The notes: generated by a model from the sequence alone, not told the origin. DNA of 64,000 nt from Streptomyces sp. WZ.A104 (GCF_002382885.1 NZ_NWVL01000001.1:164433-228432), one strand, 5' to 3'. Counted from the stretch's first letter, positions 35,701 to 43,421 are shown. Program-made: numbers and translations.

Positions 35701-36104
35701 CCGGGGAGGACGAGACGGCGATGCTGCCGCGCGTCACGGACCGGCGTCCGGACGCGGGCGCCCGGGACGCCCGGGACGCGGACGAGACGGCAGTGCTGCC
35801 GCCGGTGCGGGGGGAACAGCCCTCCGACCGGGTGCCCAAGGGCTTCTTCCGGGACGAGAGCCCTGAGCCCTCGCCCGCGGAGAGCGAGAACGAGCGCACC
35901 CGGGAACTGCCGCAGATCGAGGACCCGCGGGCCGCGGAGGCCTCGGACCGGACGCAGCAGGGCCGCCGCAAGCGCCCCCGCCCGGACTGGGCCGAGGAGA
36001 CCCCGCTGGACGATCTGCCGACCCTGGCGGACGAGCTGCTCGGCGGTCACGACGACGAGGGCGACGGGGCCGCTGGAGGCCGGGGGCGCCGTCCGCGCGG
36101 CTGA
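32769..36104 (+). CDS. tmk: MFS transporter-like / thymidylate kinase / coiled-coil fusion
   Basis: A 1,111-residue multidomain protein. Residues about 25-490 are an MFS-like membrane domain of some 12 helices. Residues about 507-705 are a complete thymidylate kinase: P-loop LEGGDGAGKSTQ near 514, TREPGATPVGKRLR, DRYIDSSVAYQGAGR near 598. Residues about 710-885 are a Glu/Arg/Ala-rich coiled coil, then a Ser/Gly-rich stretch and an acidic, disordered tail with repeated ENEIT/NPNEIT and DETAMLP/DETAVLP motifs. It makes dTDP from dTMP; the fused membrane domain should tether this to the membrane. ATG at 32769 has no ribosome-binding site; TAGGCT at 32757-32762 suggests a leaderless mRNA. holB follows. 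Confidence 0.92.
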   Translation: MTRAEQPTVVSPTSDTLAADSRERAVRALLRVPPLKRLWSAQLVGGIGDALALLVLVLLSLQAAVLEGSFGAGYRGVAFAVAAVFGVRILSTLLFGAVLLGPLTSLTVPGGKLDRRWLMIGVDGLRLLLLVIAPLWIDWMPDKALMMVLITVFVTGAAERLWAVAKESAAPALLPAPPLEGAAVRPLPDHHDALRRLSLRTNFLALPAAAAVLLAATLIGNILGSGLEWFSFHQAALGSYVAAGLFSASISTLYFLEFPATQTPRPRSPLEGLRRPATGNGPDKGRTGAVPLLVAACAAVAGAVAAAAAVSVLHAYDLGGGPVTFALLILGLTGGSALGIRTARHVLPTLSRRRLLALAIAVTGLALLALGLVPDTATGIAIALLAGYAAGVAANTGHTLIDQETEAFRQARTTDHLQAVVRVLVALGAVAGPLLAAAIGQHRLVAGDFVFAHGGAAFTLMLLGALLLPVAAVVLAKTDDRAGVPLRRDLSEALRGGEPAVAPAATGFFLALEGGDGAGKSTQVEALAEWIRAKGHEVVVTREPGATPVGKRLRSILLDVSSAGLSNRAEALLYAADRAEHVDAVVRPALERGAIVISDRYIDSSVAYQGAGRDLAPTEIARISRWATSGLVPHLTVLLDVDPATARERFTEAPDRLESEPVEFHERVRSGFLTLAAADPTRYLVVDAGQEPESITTVVRHRLDQVLPLSEAEIEAIEEARRAAEEEARRKAEEEAARKAEEERLEKERQEQLARLRAEEEERKQRELEEARRREAERQAEEARQRAEEARRRAEEDRLRLEAEERVREAEQERLRKQAEEEARLRREAEAQRLEKQRKAEEALLRAEEARRRAEEEAAARTEAARAEAERAEAARAEAARVEAARGEASSRSEGFGPAGSGPGAAGAFGAAGPSGSSGSSGTSDSSGSSGSSGRSVPENEITVPTPIVNPNEITQPVPTAYPPRPEGGAPSDRRAPSGEDETAMLPRVTDRRPDAGARDARDADETAVLPPVRGEQPSDRVPKGFFRDESPEPSPAESENERTRELPQIEDPRAAEASDRTQQGRRKRPRPDWAEETPLDDLPTLADELLGGHDDEGDGAAGGRGRRPRG

Positions 36105-36119
36105 CCCGACCCTGTCCGG

Positions 36120-36160
36120 AGTCCGGCCCGTCCGCCCCTGAGGGGTGGGCGGGCCGGACT
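36120..36160 (+). terminator. Hairpin between tmk and holB
   Basis: A 20-bp imperfect stem (36120-36139 with 36141-36160), two internal mismatches, almost no loop; arms start AGTCCGGCCCG and end CGGGCCGGACT. The rest of the 193-bp gap holds only imperfect GACGAGGGA-type repeats. Confidence 0.7.
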
Positions 36161-36297
36161 TGTCAGTGGCGTCCCCCACAATGGAATCCGACGAGGGACG
36201 GCGGACGAGGGATGGCATCCGACGGGCGATGGCACGGGGCGCTGTCGCCGTACGTCTCCGCACCACCCGCACGACACCACCGGAAGGGCGGTGACCC

Positions 36298-37503
36298 ATG
36301 ACCGTATGGGACGACCTGGTCGGACAGGACCGAGTGAGGGAACAGCTCGCCGCTGCCGCCAGGGATGCCGATGCGTTGGTCACGGCCGTCTCCGACGGTG
36401 AGGCGCTGGAGCAGGGCTCGAAGATGACCCATGCCTGGCTGTTCACCGGACCGCCGGGTTCCGGGCGGTCCACCGCCGCCCGGGCCTTCGCCGCCGCGCT
36501 CCAGTGCACCAGCCCGGACCGGGCGTTGGGCGGGGAGCCCGGCTGCGGGTTCTGCGACGGCTGCCACACGAGCCTGATCGGTACGCACGCCGACGTCCAG
36601 GTGATCCGTACGGACCTGCTCTCGATCGGAGTGAAGGAGACCCGCGACCTGGTCCGCCGGGCCCAGCTCTCCCCGGCGGTCGGCCGGTGGCAGGTCATCG
36701 TCATGGAGGACGCCGACCGCCTCACCGAGGGCGCGGGCAACGTCCTGCTGAAGGCGGTCGAGGAGCCCGCGCCGCGCACGGTCTGGATGCTGTGTGCCCC
36801 TTCCCTCGAAGACGTCCTGCCCACGATCCGTTCCCGCTGCCGTCATCTGACCCTGAGCACCCCGCCGGTGGAGGCCGTGGCCGACGTCCTGATCCGCCGC
36901 GACGGCGTCGATCCGGCCCAGGCCCACTCCGCGGCCCGGGCCACCCAGGGGCACATCGGCCGGGCCCGCCGCCTGGCCACGGACGAGCGGGCGCGGGCAC
37001 GGCGGGCCGCGGTGCTCAAGGTCCCGCTGCGGATCGCCGACGTGGGCGGCTGCCTCAAGGCGGCCCAGGAGCTGATCGACACGGCCACCGACGACGCCAA
37101 GCAGCTGGCTGAGGAGGTAGACGGCAAGGAGGCCGAGGACCTGAAGGCGGCGCTCGGCGGGGTGGCCGGGGGGCGGATGCCGCGCGGTACGGCGGGGGCG
37201 ATGAAGGAGCTGGAGGACAAGCAGAAGCGCCGCAAGACGCGTACGCAGCGCGACAGCCTCGACCTGGCCCTCACCGAGCTCACCGGGTTCTACCGCGATG
37301 TGCTGGCGCTCCAGTTCGGTTCGAAGCTGGCGATCGCCAACGCGGATGTGCAGGACTCCCTGGAGCGGATCGCGGAGTCCTCGACGCCCGCGCAGACGCT
37401 GCGCAGGATCGAGGCGGTGACCGCCTGCCGGGAGGCGATGGACCGCAATGTGGCGCCGCTGCTGGCGGTGGAGGCGATGACGATGGCGCTGCGGGCGGGC
37501 TGA
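36298..37503 (+). CDS. holB: DNA polymerase III subunit delta'
   Basis: A 401-residue clamp-loader subunit. The Walker A-like loop GPPGSGRST is degenerate at Lys, as expected for delta', which does not hydrolyse ATP. A four-Cys zinc module lies in LQCTSPDRALGG and EPGCGFCDGCH, and the SRC motif is TIRSRCRHL. Together with DnaX and HolA it loads the sliding clamp. ATG at 36298 has GGAAGGGCGG upstream. Its place after tmk is the usual bacterial arrangement. Confidence 0.93.
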   Translation: MTVWDDLVGQDRVREQLAAAARDADALVTAVSDGEALEQGSKMTHAWLFTGPPGSGRSTAARAFAAALQCTSPDRALGGEPGCGFCDGCHTSLIGTHADVQVIRTDLLSIGVKETRDLVRRAQLSPAVGRWQVIVMEDADRLTEGAGNVLLKAVEEPAPRTVWMLCAPSLEDVLPTIRSRCRHLTLSTPPVEAVADVLIRRDGVDPAQAHSAARATQGHIGRARRLATDERARARRAAVLKVPLRIADVGGCLKAAQELIDTATDDAKQLAEEVDGKEAEDLKAALGGVAGGRMPRGTAGAMKELEDKQKRRKTRTQRDSLDLALTELTGFYRDVLALQFGSKLAIANADVQDSLERIAESSTPAQTLRRIEAVTACREAMDRNVAPLLAVEAMTMALRAG

Positions 37504-37584
37504 GACGACGATCAGGATGGGTCCCTGTTCACCCGAATGAGCAGGGAATCGGACGACTCGTCACCTGCCGGATACGCTCCCAGG

Positions 37585-39114
37585 ATGGATACCAGGCGCC
37601 TGCTCCGCACCTTCGCCATCGGGATCGGCACTGCCGGCCTCCTCATCTCCGGCTGCAGCGGCGGAGGCTCGTCGCCGAGCGCATCGGCCACCGGCACCGC
37701 GGCCCCCGAGGAGCTGTCGTCGTACTACACGCAGAAGCTGAGCTGGCGCGACTGCGGGGTGGAGGGGTTCGAGTGCACGACGATGAAAGCGCCGAGGGAC
37801 TACGAGAAGCCGGACGACGGCGACATCGGCCTCGCCGTCTCCCGTAAGAAGGCCACCGGCCCCGGCGAACGGATCGGCTCGCTCCTGGTGAACCCGGGCG
37901 GCCCCGGCGGCTCCGCGATCGGCTATCTCCAGGGGTACGCGGCACTCGGCTACCCGGCTCCGGTCCGGGCCCGCTACGACATGGTGGCCATCGACCCGCG
38001 CGGCGTGGCCCGCAGCGAACCGGTGGAGTGCCTGACGGGCAAGGAAATGGACACCTATACCCAGGTGGACCAGACACCGGACGACGAGGCGGAGGTCCAG
38101 GAGCTCAAGGGGGCCTTCGAGAAGTTCGCGGCGGGCTGCGAGAAGCGGAGCGGCGAGATCCTCCCGTACGTCTCCACCGTCGACACGGCCCGGGACATGG
38201 ACATCCTGCGGGGCCTGCTCGGGGACGAGAAGCTGCACTACGTCGGCGCCTCGTACGGGACCTTCCTGGGCGCCACGTACGCGGAACTCTTCCCGGACCG
38301 GTCCGGGCGGCTCGTCCTGGACGGGGCGATGGACCCGTCCCTCAAGGCCATCGACATGAACCGCGACCAGACCGCGGGCTTCGAGGGGGCCTTCCAGTCC
38401 TTCGCCGCCGACTGCGTCAAGCAGCCGGACTGCCCGCTGGGCACCACGACGACCGCCGACGCGGCGACCGCGCTGAAGCAGCTCTTCGCGGACCTGGACG
38501 CCAAGCCGATCCCGACCGGCGACGACCGCGAGCTCGGCGAGTCCCTGGCGACGACCGGGGTGATCGCCGCCATGTACGACGAGGCGGCCTGGCCCCAGCT
38601 CCGCGAGGCCCTGGAAGGCGCACAGCGCAGCGACGGCTCGGGCCTCCTCTCGCTGGCCGACAGCTACTACGAGCGAGAGCCGGACGGGAGGTACGCGAAC
38701 CTGATGTTCGCCAACGCCGCCGTGAACTGCCTCGACCTCCCGCCCGCCTTCGACGGCCCCGACGCCGTGGAGAAGGCCGTCCCCGGCTTCGAGAAGGCCT
38801 CCCCGGTCTTCGGCCGAGGCTTCGCCTGGGCCTCCCTGAACTGCGCCTACTGGCCCGCGAAGGCCACCGGTACCCCCCACCGCACCGAGGCGAAGGGCGC
38901 CGACCCGATCGTCGTCGTCGGCACCACCCGCGACCCGGCCACCCCGTACAAGTGGTCCGAATCCCTCGCCGCCCAGCTCTCCTCCGGCACCCTGCTCACC
39001 TACGACGGCGACGGCCACACCGCGTACGGCCGGGGCAGCGACTGCATCGACACGGCGATCAACACGTACCTCCTGGACGGCACCCCGCCCACGGACGGCA
39101 AGAAGTGCACCTGA
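37585..39114 (+). CDS. Secreted alpha/beta-hydrolase peptidase (S33 / TAP-like lipoprotein)
   Basis: A 509-residue exported hydrolase of the tripeptidyl-aminopeptidase (SlpD/E, TAP) type. The lipoprotein signal ends in LLISGC. The oxyanion region is LLVNPGGPGGSAIG, the nucleophile elbow GASYGTFLG, the acid probably in GTTRDPATPY, and the catalytic His in YDGDGHTAYG within a TAP-like C-terminal domain. It cleaves short N-terminal peptides outside the cell. ATG at 37585 is chosen because it starts a proper signal peptide; TACGCT at 37572-37577 makes a leaderless message plausible. ATG at 37537 would add 16 polar residues. Confidence 0.88.
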   Translation: MDTRRLLRTFAIGIGTAGLLISGCSGGGSSPSASATGTAAPEELSSYYTQKLSWRDCGVEGFECTTMKAPRDYEKPDDGDIGLAVSRKKATGPGERIGSLLVNPGGPGGSAIGYLQGYAALGYPAPVRARYDMVAIDPRGVARSEPVECLTGKEMDTYTQVDQTPDDEAEVQELKGAFEKFAAGCEKRSGEILPYVSTVDTARDMDILRGLLGDEKLHYVGASYGTFLGATYAELFPDRSGRLVLDGAMDPSLKAIDMNRDQTAGFEGAFQSFAADCVKQPDCPLGTTTTADAATALKQLFADLDAKPIPTGDDRELGESLATTGVIAAMYDEAAWPQLREALEGAQRSDGSGLLSLADSYYEREPDGRYANLMFANAAVNCLDLPPAFDGPDAVEKAVPGFEKASPVFGRGFAWASLNCAYWPAKATGTPHRTEAKGADPIVVVGTTRDPATPYKWSESLAAQLSSGTLLTYDGDGHTAYGRGSDCIDTAINTYLLDGTPPTDGKKCT

Positions 39115-39166
39115 CCCCCTGACCTGTCCGGCCCCGTTCCGCCCCGTCCTGACCTGCGTAAACGTC

Positions 39167-39198
39167 TCCGGGGGTGCCCTGTGCGGAGCACCCCCGGA
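39167..39198 (+). terminator. Terminator after the peptidase gene
   Basis: TCCGGGGGTGC (39167-39177) and GCACCCCCGGA (39188-39198) form a perfect 11-bp stem with a 10-nt loop. Confidence 0.8.
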
Positions 39199-39250
39199 AA
39201 CTGTGTAGACTTGGCCCCGCTGCTGATCGCACCATGGTGCGACGGGGCGC

Positions 39251-39324
39251 GCCGCCTTAGCTCAGTTGGCCAGAGCAACGCACTCGTAATGCGTAGGTCT
39301 CGGGTTCGAATCCCGAAGGCGGCT
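39251..39324 (+). tRNA. tRNA-Thr (anticodon CGU)
   Basis: A 74-nt cloverleaf: acceptor GCCGCCT/AGGCGGC, D arm GCTC/GAGC, anticodon stem ACGCA/TGCGT with loop CTCGTAA (anticodon CGT, reading ACG), T arm TCGGG/CCCGA with loop TTCGAAT, discriminator T. CCA is not encoded. TAGACT at 39206-39211 may be the -10. It marks the boundary between core and accessory DNA, a common integration target. Confidence 0.97.
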
Positions 39325-39330
39325 CAGTGA

Positions 39331-39363
39331 AGGCCCAGGACAGATAGCCTCTGACCTGGGCCT
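39331..39363 (+). terminator. Terminator just after tRNA-Thr
   Basis: AGGCCCAGG (39331-39339) and CCTGGGCCT (39355-39363) form a 9-bp stem with a 15-nt loop, then TTTGTGG. Confidence 0.7.
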
Positions 39364-39426
39364 TTGTGGTTTTCGAGGTCAGATGTCGTGGGTGGGGTGC
39401 TCAGTTCGAGGCTCCATGATCGCCGC

Positions 39427-39498
39427 CGGTGGACAACCGGTGGACAGGCGTGCAGTGAGCGTGCAGAGCGGTGGACAACCACATGGCCACCGGTGGAC
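39427..39498 (+). repeat. Four helically phased CGGTGGAC repeats
   Basis: CGGTGGAC occurs at 39427, 39438, 39469 and 39491, all in the same orientation; centre spacings are 11, 31 and 22 bp, close to whole helical turns. Two copies extend to CGGTGGACAACC. They start about 100 bp from the tRNA 3' end, the usual place for integrase arm-type sites, but no binding is shown. Confidence 0.6.
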
Positions 39499-39931
39499 GG
39501 TGACCGGCCGGAACTGAGCGGGCGTCCGCGGTCCATCGGAGCCCGGCGGCCGGAGGCGTTCTTGGCGGGTTCCCATAAACCGGACGACCTGCGGCTTCGG
39601 CTGATGGAGAATCACCAGCCTTGACGTCGGCGAGGCCGGCGGCATACCCGCTGCGTGATCCGGACGCGGTTGAGCTCGACGAGGACGACGACGCTGACTG
39701 CGACAACGCACGTGCTCCTTGCTCAAGGACAGGCGAGACGAGAGGAAAGGCGGCGGACGGCAGGGCACGGCCGCCCGGAGGGTATGGGCGGCGCCGCAGG
39801 GGTCCGGCCGAGGAAGGCGCACTGCGGGTCGCAGCGGTCCCCACGCTCAGGCAGTTCGTCCAGGTGCCCCACCGTGCGGTGCAGGGACGCGGTGAACACG
39901 GCCACTCGAAGGGAACACCTCCGACGGTAAT

Positions 39932-39949
39932 CCGGTACCTAGGTACTGG
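39932..39949. promoter_or_regulatory. GTACCTAGGTAC palindrome
   Basis: A perfect 12-bp palindrome (39935-39946) that extends to CC...GG with one mismatch on each side. Sites like this occur in promoters controlled by HxlR-type regulators, as I recall; no such regulator is in view. It lies just upstream of the possible small minus-strand frame at 39905. Confidence 0.4.
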
Positions 39950-40009
39950 TTGCAAGCTCCTGCGAACGGGTGGATCACCCGAACCCTTGGCCGCGCCTGA
40001 GCGAGACCT

Positions 40010-40057
40010 CCATGTGGAAGGGGCCGGGCACCTCGGGTGCCGACCCCTTCCACATGG
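40010..40057. repeat. 48-nt near-perfect hairpin
   Basis: CCATGTGGAAGGGG (40010-40023) pairs perfectly with CCCCTTCCACATGG (40044-40057); inside, GGCACC and GGTGCC pair again. This is far stronger than the gene terminators nearby and is not close to a recognisable gene end. Confidence 0.75.
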
Positions 40058-40595
40058 GGCGCCAAGGACTGATAGCGGCAGGTCATCCGGCAACTCAGCG
40101 AGGCTCGCGGCAGCCTCCCAGCCCCGGTCCTTGGGAGGGAAAGCCTGCCCACCTCGTCACCTGTCAGGCCGGTCTCACGACCCCGCCCTCAGAGCCATGC
40201 CGAGGCGCACGCCGAGAGCTGTGGGTATCGAACCTTTATACGAGAAGCCACACCTGAGGTCGATGTTTGCCGCACCGATGAGATGACGACTCGAACCTCA
40301 CGCTCCGTATTCACCATGGCGGCCAGGGAATCACTGCATTCGCCCTCGATGGCACATGCCAGAGGCATCACCTTGTGGGATACGCCCAGCAGGTCGCTGC
40401 CCGCTGGCCCTCTCTGCGGGCAGGCCACCCGTTCGAGGGACGGCGGAGTTCGATTACCTGGGGCTAGCATTCCTTCACGCTCAAGCCATGCAATTGCACG
40501 ATGGGATTGCATGGCTCTCCCACCTGCGGCGTTCCCCGACCACTACGGGTAGGCGACAGAAACAATCCGATAATCGAACTAAAGGGAGGCTTGGC

Positions 40596-40832
40596 GTGGA
40601 GAATTGTAGAAACGGAATCCCTGCCAGCTCGTTTGATGCAGTATGGACAAAGAGCCACAAGAGTGCGGCGAACGGCCAGTGCATCGAGCTGGCGCCGATC
40701 GAGAAGGGTGTCGTCGCACTGCGTAACTCCAGGGACCCCCACGGTCCGGCATTACTCTTCACTGCGGCAGAGGTTGACGCCTTCTTGGACGGCGCTCGGA
40801 AGGGCGAGTTCGATCACCTGACGGCGAACTGA
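40596..40832 (+). CDS. DUF397-domain protein
   Basis: A 78-residue DUF397 protein: VWTKSHKSAANGQCIELAPI, then VALRNSRDPHGPALLFTAAE and VDAFLDGARKGEFDHL. These small proteins usually pair with an XRE/DUF5753 regulator and modulate it in Streptomyces development. GTG at 40596 follows GGGAGG at 6 nt. It contains a TTA codon (40752-40754), so translation should need the bldA tRNA. Its XRE partner follows 83 bp downstream, the reverse of the usual order. Confidence 0.85.
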   Translation: MENCRNGIPASSFDAVWTKSHKSAANGQCIELAPIEKGVVALRNSRDPHGPALLFTAAEVDAFLDGARKGEFDHLTAN

Positions 40833-40915
40833 GGTCAGGCAAAGAGGAGTTCGAGCGACACGCGGACTATCGTCATGCCATCATCGGGGCGTAAGCGTCG
40901 ATGAACGGAGTTCGC

Positions 40916-41833
40916 GTGTCTGCTGTGCCCGATGACCCTGTTCCCTTGTTCCGTGCTTTCGCGCGAGAAGCGACGCCGACGGCCGCTGCCATCATGCTCG
41001 GAGTGGACCTTCGGCGCCTTCGGGGCGGGATGCCCGCGAAGGTGGCCGCAAAGGCGATTGATGCTTCGGTCTCCAAGATCAGTCGTTTGGAGAGAGCGGA
41101 GAGCCCTCCCGATATTCGAGACGTACTGACACTGGCGGACCGCTACGGGGTGGACCTCGAGACCAGGGCGGCACTCGAGCGGCTCACCATCCGAGCCAAA
41201 GAGCCGGAGTGGTTCCAGCCCCACTTCAACGATTGCACTGCCCAGTGGCTTCGCCGGCTGTTCGGACTGGAGAGCCTGGCCACCGACTTGATGAACTACG
41301 AGTCCGGCGTTGTCCCCGGCCTCCTTCAGACCTCGGAGTACGCGAGGGAAGTCATCAGGACGGGACTGCACGGCTGTGAGCACGCAGAGGTCGACCGACG
41401 GGTCGAACTGCGAGAGGAACGGCAGCGCCGCGTCTTTGGTCAGGCATGTCCCCCGCGGGCGACCTTCCTGATGGACGAGGCCGTTCTGCGACGCCGCGCC
41501 GGCAGCGACCAGGTCATGGCCGGGCAGATGTGGAAGCTGCTCGAGATGTCCGACCTGCCTCACGTCAGCATCCGCTTCGTGCTGGAAGACGCTGCTATCG
41601 CGGCGAACGCCGCCTCCGCGGGCTCAGGTTCCATGACCCATCTCAAGTTTGGCCTCGGCGGACCGCCGGAGATGGTGTACCTGGAAGGGTACGAGGAGGC
41701 GAGCTACCGCACCAAGGAAGACGATCTGGAAAGGCACGTCCAGCTGTTGCTCCGTCTCAGTGCGGAAGCCGCCGCTTCGAGGGCCGAGAGCCGTCGAATG
41801 CTGATCGAAGCCTTCAAGCGGTTCACGGTCTAA
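40916..41833 (+). CDS. XRE-family regulator with DUF5753 domain
   Basis: A 305-residue regulator. The helix-turn-helix lies around residues 18-75 (LGVDLRRLRGGMPAKVAAKA, IDASVSKISRLERAESPPDI). The C-terminal DUF5753 domain begins at about 95 (WFQPHFNDCTAQWLRRLFGL, ESGVVPGLLQTSEYAREVIR). Such proteins act with DUF397 partners in WhiJ/AbaA-like systems. GTG at 40916 is chosen for its CGGAG spacing; ATG at 40901 is nearly as good. TATCGT at 40869-40874 may be the -10. Confidence 0.87.
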   Translation: MSAVPDDPVPLFRAFAREATPTAAAIMLGVDLRRLRGGMPAKVAAKAIDASVSKISRLERAESPPDIRDVLTLADRYGVDLETRAALERLTIRAKEPEWFQPHFNDCTAQWLRRLFGLESLATDLMNYESGVVPGLLQTSEYAREVIRTGLHGCEHAEVDRRVELREERQRRVFGQACPPRATFLMDEAVLRRRAGSDQVMAGQMWKLLEMSDLPHVSIRFVLEDAAIAANAASAGSGSMTHLKFGLGGPPEMVYLEGYEEASYRTKEDDLERHVQLLLRLSAEAAASRAESRRMLIEAFKRFTV

Positions 41834-41865
41834 AGATCAAACGGATAACGGAACGCCGAGCCTCC

Positions 41866-42672
41866 TCACTCCTCCGGAATCTCCGCGAGTCCTCCGTACT
41901 CTGTCCACTCGATGCTGCGCTGTCGCTGACGCAGATCGGAATCGGGGCGCCAGTCCGTGACGTCTACCAGACCTGGCCGCTTCACATCGAGACCCTGGAA
42001 GTAGCCGTGTACGTCGCTCTCGGTACGTACACGGCCCCAGTTTCCGTGGGTGAGCTCCAGCATGAGATCTGTCACCTGGCTCCGCAGCCGTGAACTGTCA
42101 CTGACCAGGTGGCAAATCACTACAAAACTGCCAGGCTTCAGCTTGTCGATGACTCGCCGGACGAGCGCACCTGGCTTCGCCGCATCCGGAAGGCAGTGCA
42201 GTACAGAGACGAACAGCGCGGCCGCCGGCTCGTCGAGGTTGATGAGATGCTCGAATTCGGGGTGGTTGAAGATGAACTCTGTATCCGCCATGTCCGAGCC
42301 GACTATGGCCGTTCGATCGTTCTCGTCCAGTAGGGACTTCCCGTACCCCAGGACAACAGGGTCGTTGTCGACGTACACGACTCTGGACGACGGATCGACC
42401 GCCTGCGCGATCTGATGCACGTTGTTCTGCGTCGGCAGACCCGACCCGAAGTCGATGAACTGGCGGATCCCGTGCTCCTCAGCCAGGACTCGCACGACCC
42501 GCTCCAGGAACCACCGGTTGTTCAGAGCCAGCGCCTTGGTCGTCGGCGCGGCCTCTAACAGCAGTTGACATGCGACTTTGTCCACATCGAAGTTGTTGCT
42601 GCCACCAAGCAGCCAGTCGTACATCCTTGCCGCGCTCGGCACGGTCAGATCAACAGGCTTCTTGTCCAGCAA
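41866..42672 (-). CDS. SAM-dependent methyltransferase (DUF574/SAV2177 family)
   Basis: A 268-residue protein of a Streptomyces-rich methyltransferase family. It begins with SAARMYDWLLGGSNNFDVDK; SAM motif I is IRQFIDFGSGLPTQNNVH, then YVDNDPVVLGYG, and ALFVSVLHCLPD. The substrates of this family are unknown, and members often lie beside DUF397/XRE pairs, as here. TTG at 42672 follows GAGGGGA at 8 nt. It is convergent with the XRE gene. Confidence 0.82.
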   Translation of the reverse strand: MLDKKPVDLTVPSAARMYDWLLGGSNNFDVDKVACQLLLEAAPTTKALALNNRWFLERVVRVLAEEHGIRQFIDFGSGLPTQNNVHQIAQAVDPSSRVVYVDNDPVVLGYGKSLLDENDRTAIVGSDMADTEFIFNHPEFEHLINLDEPAAALFVSVLHCLPDAAKPGALVRRVIDKLKPGSFVVICHLVSDSSRLRSQVTDLMLELTHGNWGRVRTESDVHGYFQGLDVKRPGLVDVTDWRPDSDLRQRQRSIEWTEYGGLAEIPEE

Positions 42673-42857
42673 CAGACAGTCCCCTCAAGCGAGTTAGAGC
42701 CCTGGGTGCCAGAGCGGTAAGGGGATCAATCCTAGGAGGGCACGGCGAACTGCACCACCGCCAGTAAGGGTGACAGTGGCGCAAGACGGCGAACTGAGGC
42801 ATCCGACCGGCTGGTCGGGCTCACTCTGTGCGCCGGGGCGGTCGTGGAAGATCTGTC

Positions 42858-43421
42858 TCATTCCTCCTCGGGGTCGTCGAACGCTGACGGGAGAGACCGC
42901 TTCGCCGTCAGGAGGGCTGCCGCGATCGCGGAGCGTTCTACTCCCATGAGCCCCGCGGTGGTATCCACGGAGAGCTGAAGTTTCCGGTTGAGCACAACAG
43001 CGTCCGCCACTCGACTCGAGAGCGTTCCGTAGAGGTTGTCGACCAGCGGATCCCGACAAGCAGCGTGCCTGGCTGCCGCGTCCACATTCAGACGGAGACG
43101 GAGCCAGACGGCTGCGGCTGGCTGCGGGCCCTGCAACAGGGCGGGCCATCGACTGGCTGTCTCGGTGAGCGTCGAGTTGACCGTGGCTGCTGCGGCCCCT
43201 TGGCTGACGACCCGGGCCAGGGCGTAACGGAGGTAGAAGCGCCCGTTCGTCTGGACAAGGGCGGTGAACTCAAGCCCGCTAAACGGCCTGGACGGCGCCT
43301 GCACGCACTGGGGCACACCGTCAGGGTCACGGCTCAGGCGATGTGCCCCTACAACCGCATGGGGGCAGTAGAGGCCGGCGTGCGAGTAGGGGGCATTCCT
43401 AAGGTCATTTCGGCGCCACAT
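42858..43421 (-). CDS. Small sigma-region-4-like HTH protein
   Basis: A 187-residue protein. The last 60 residues (LYGTLSSRVADAVVLNRKLQ, LSVDTTAGLMGVERSAIAAA, LLTAKRSLPSAFDD) fit sigma-70 region 4: LPxRxxxVxxL, then an HTH with LSxxETAxLMGV. The N-terminal region (FYLRYALARVVSQGAAAATV) is helical and not a standard region 2. It could be a degenerate ECF-like sigma factor or an anti-sigma mimic. ATG at 43421 follows GAGGA. The 185-bp gap to the methyltransferase gene has no gene. Confidence 0.55.
   Translation of the reverse strand: MWRRNDLRNAPYSHAGLYCPHAVVGAHRLSRDPDGVPQCVQAPSRPFSGLEFTALVQTNGRFYLRYALARVVSQGAAAATVNSTLTETASRWPALLQGPQPAAAVWLRLRLNVDAAARHAACRDPLVDNLYGTLSSRVADAVVLNRKLQLSVDTTAGLMGVERSAIAAALLTAKRSLPSAFDDPEEE

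Larger units (their letters stand above)
39366..40595. other. Gene-poor, degenerate stretch after the tRNA
   Basis: About 1.2 kb with no gene I can support. Several frames are open by base composition only. One minus-strand frame, 39905 to 39723, starts with a GTG after a distant GGAGG (VAVFTASLHRTVGHLDELPE) and might be the remains of a small protein. The stretch holds four CGGTGGAC repeats, a palindrome and a 48-nt hairpin (separate entries). GC content falls towards the right end. Confidence 0.6.

Noticed and set aside
32973..36824. A 1,283-codon minus-strand frame opposite tmk
   Set aside because: Antisense shadow of the tmk fusion; repeats in it mirror the Glu/Arg coiled coil.
39427..39498. 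CRISPR-like array
   Set aside because: Repeats are only 8-12 bp with unequal, very short spacers, and no cas gene is present. No CRISPR array was seen anywhere in the window.
40189..40512. Possible minus-strand gene of 107 codons
   Set aside because: No ribosome-binding site, no recognisable domain, and codon use unlike the neighbouring real genes; the region looks degenerate.
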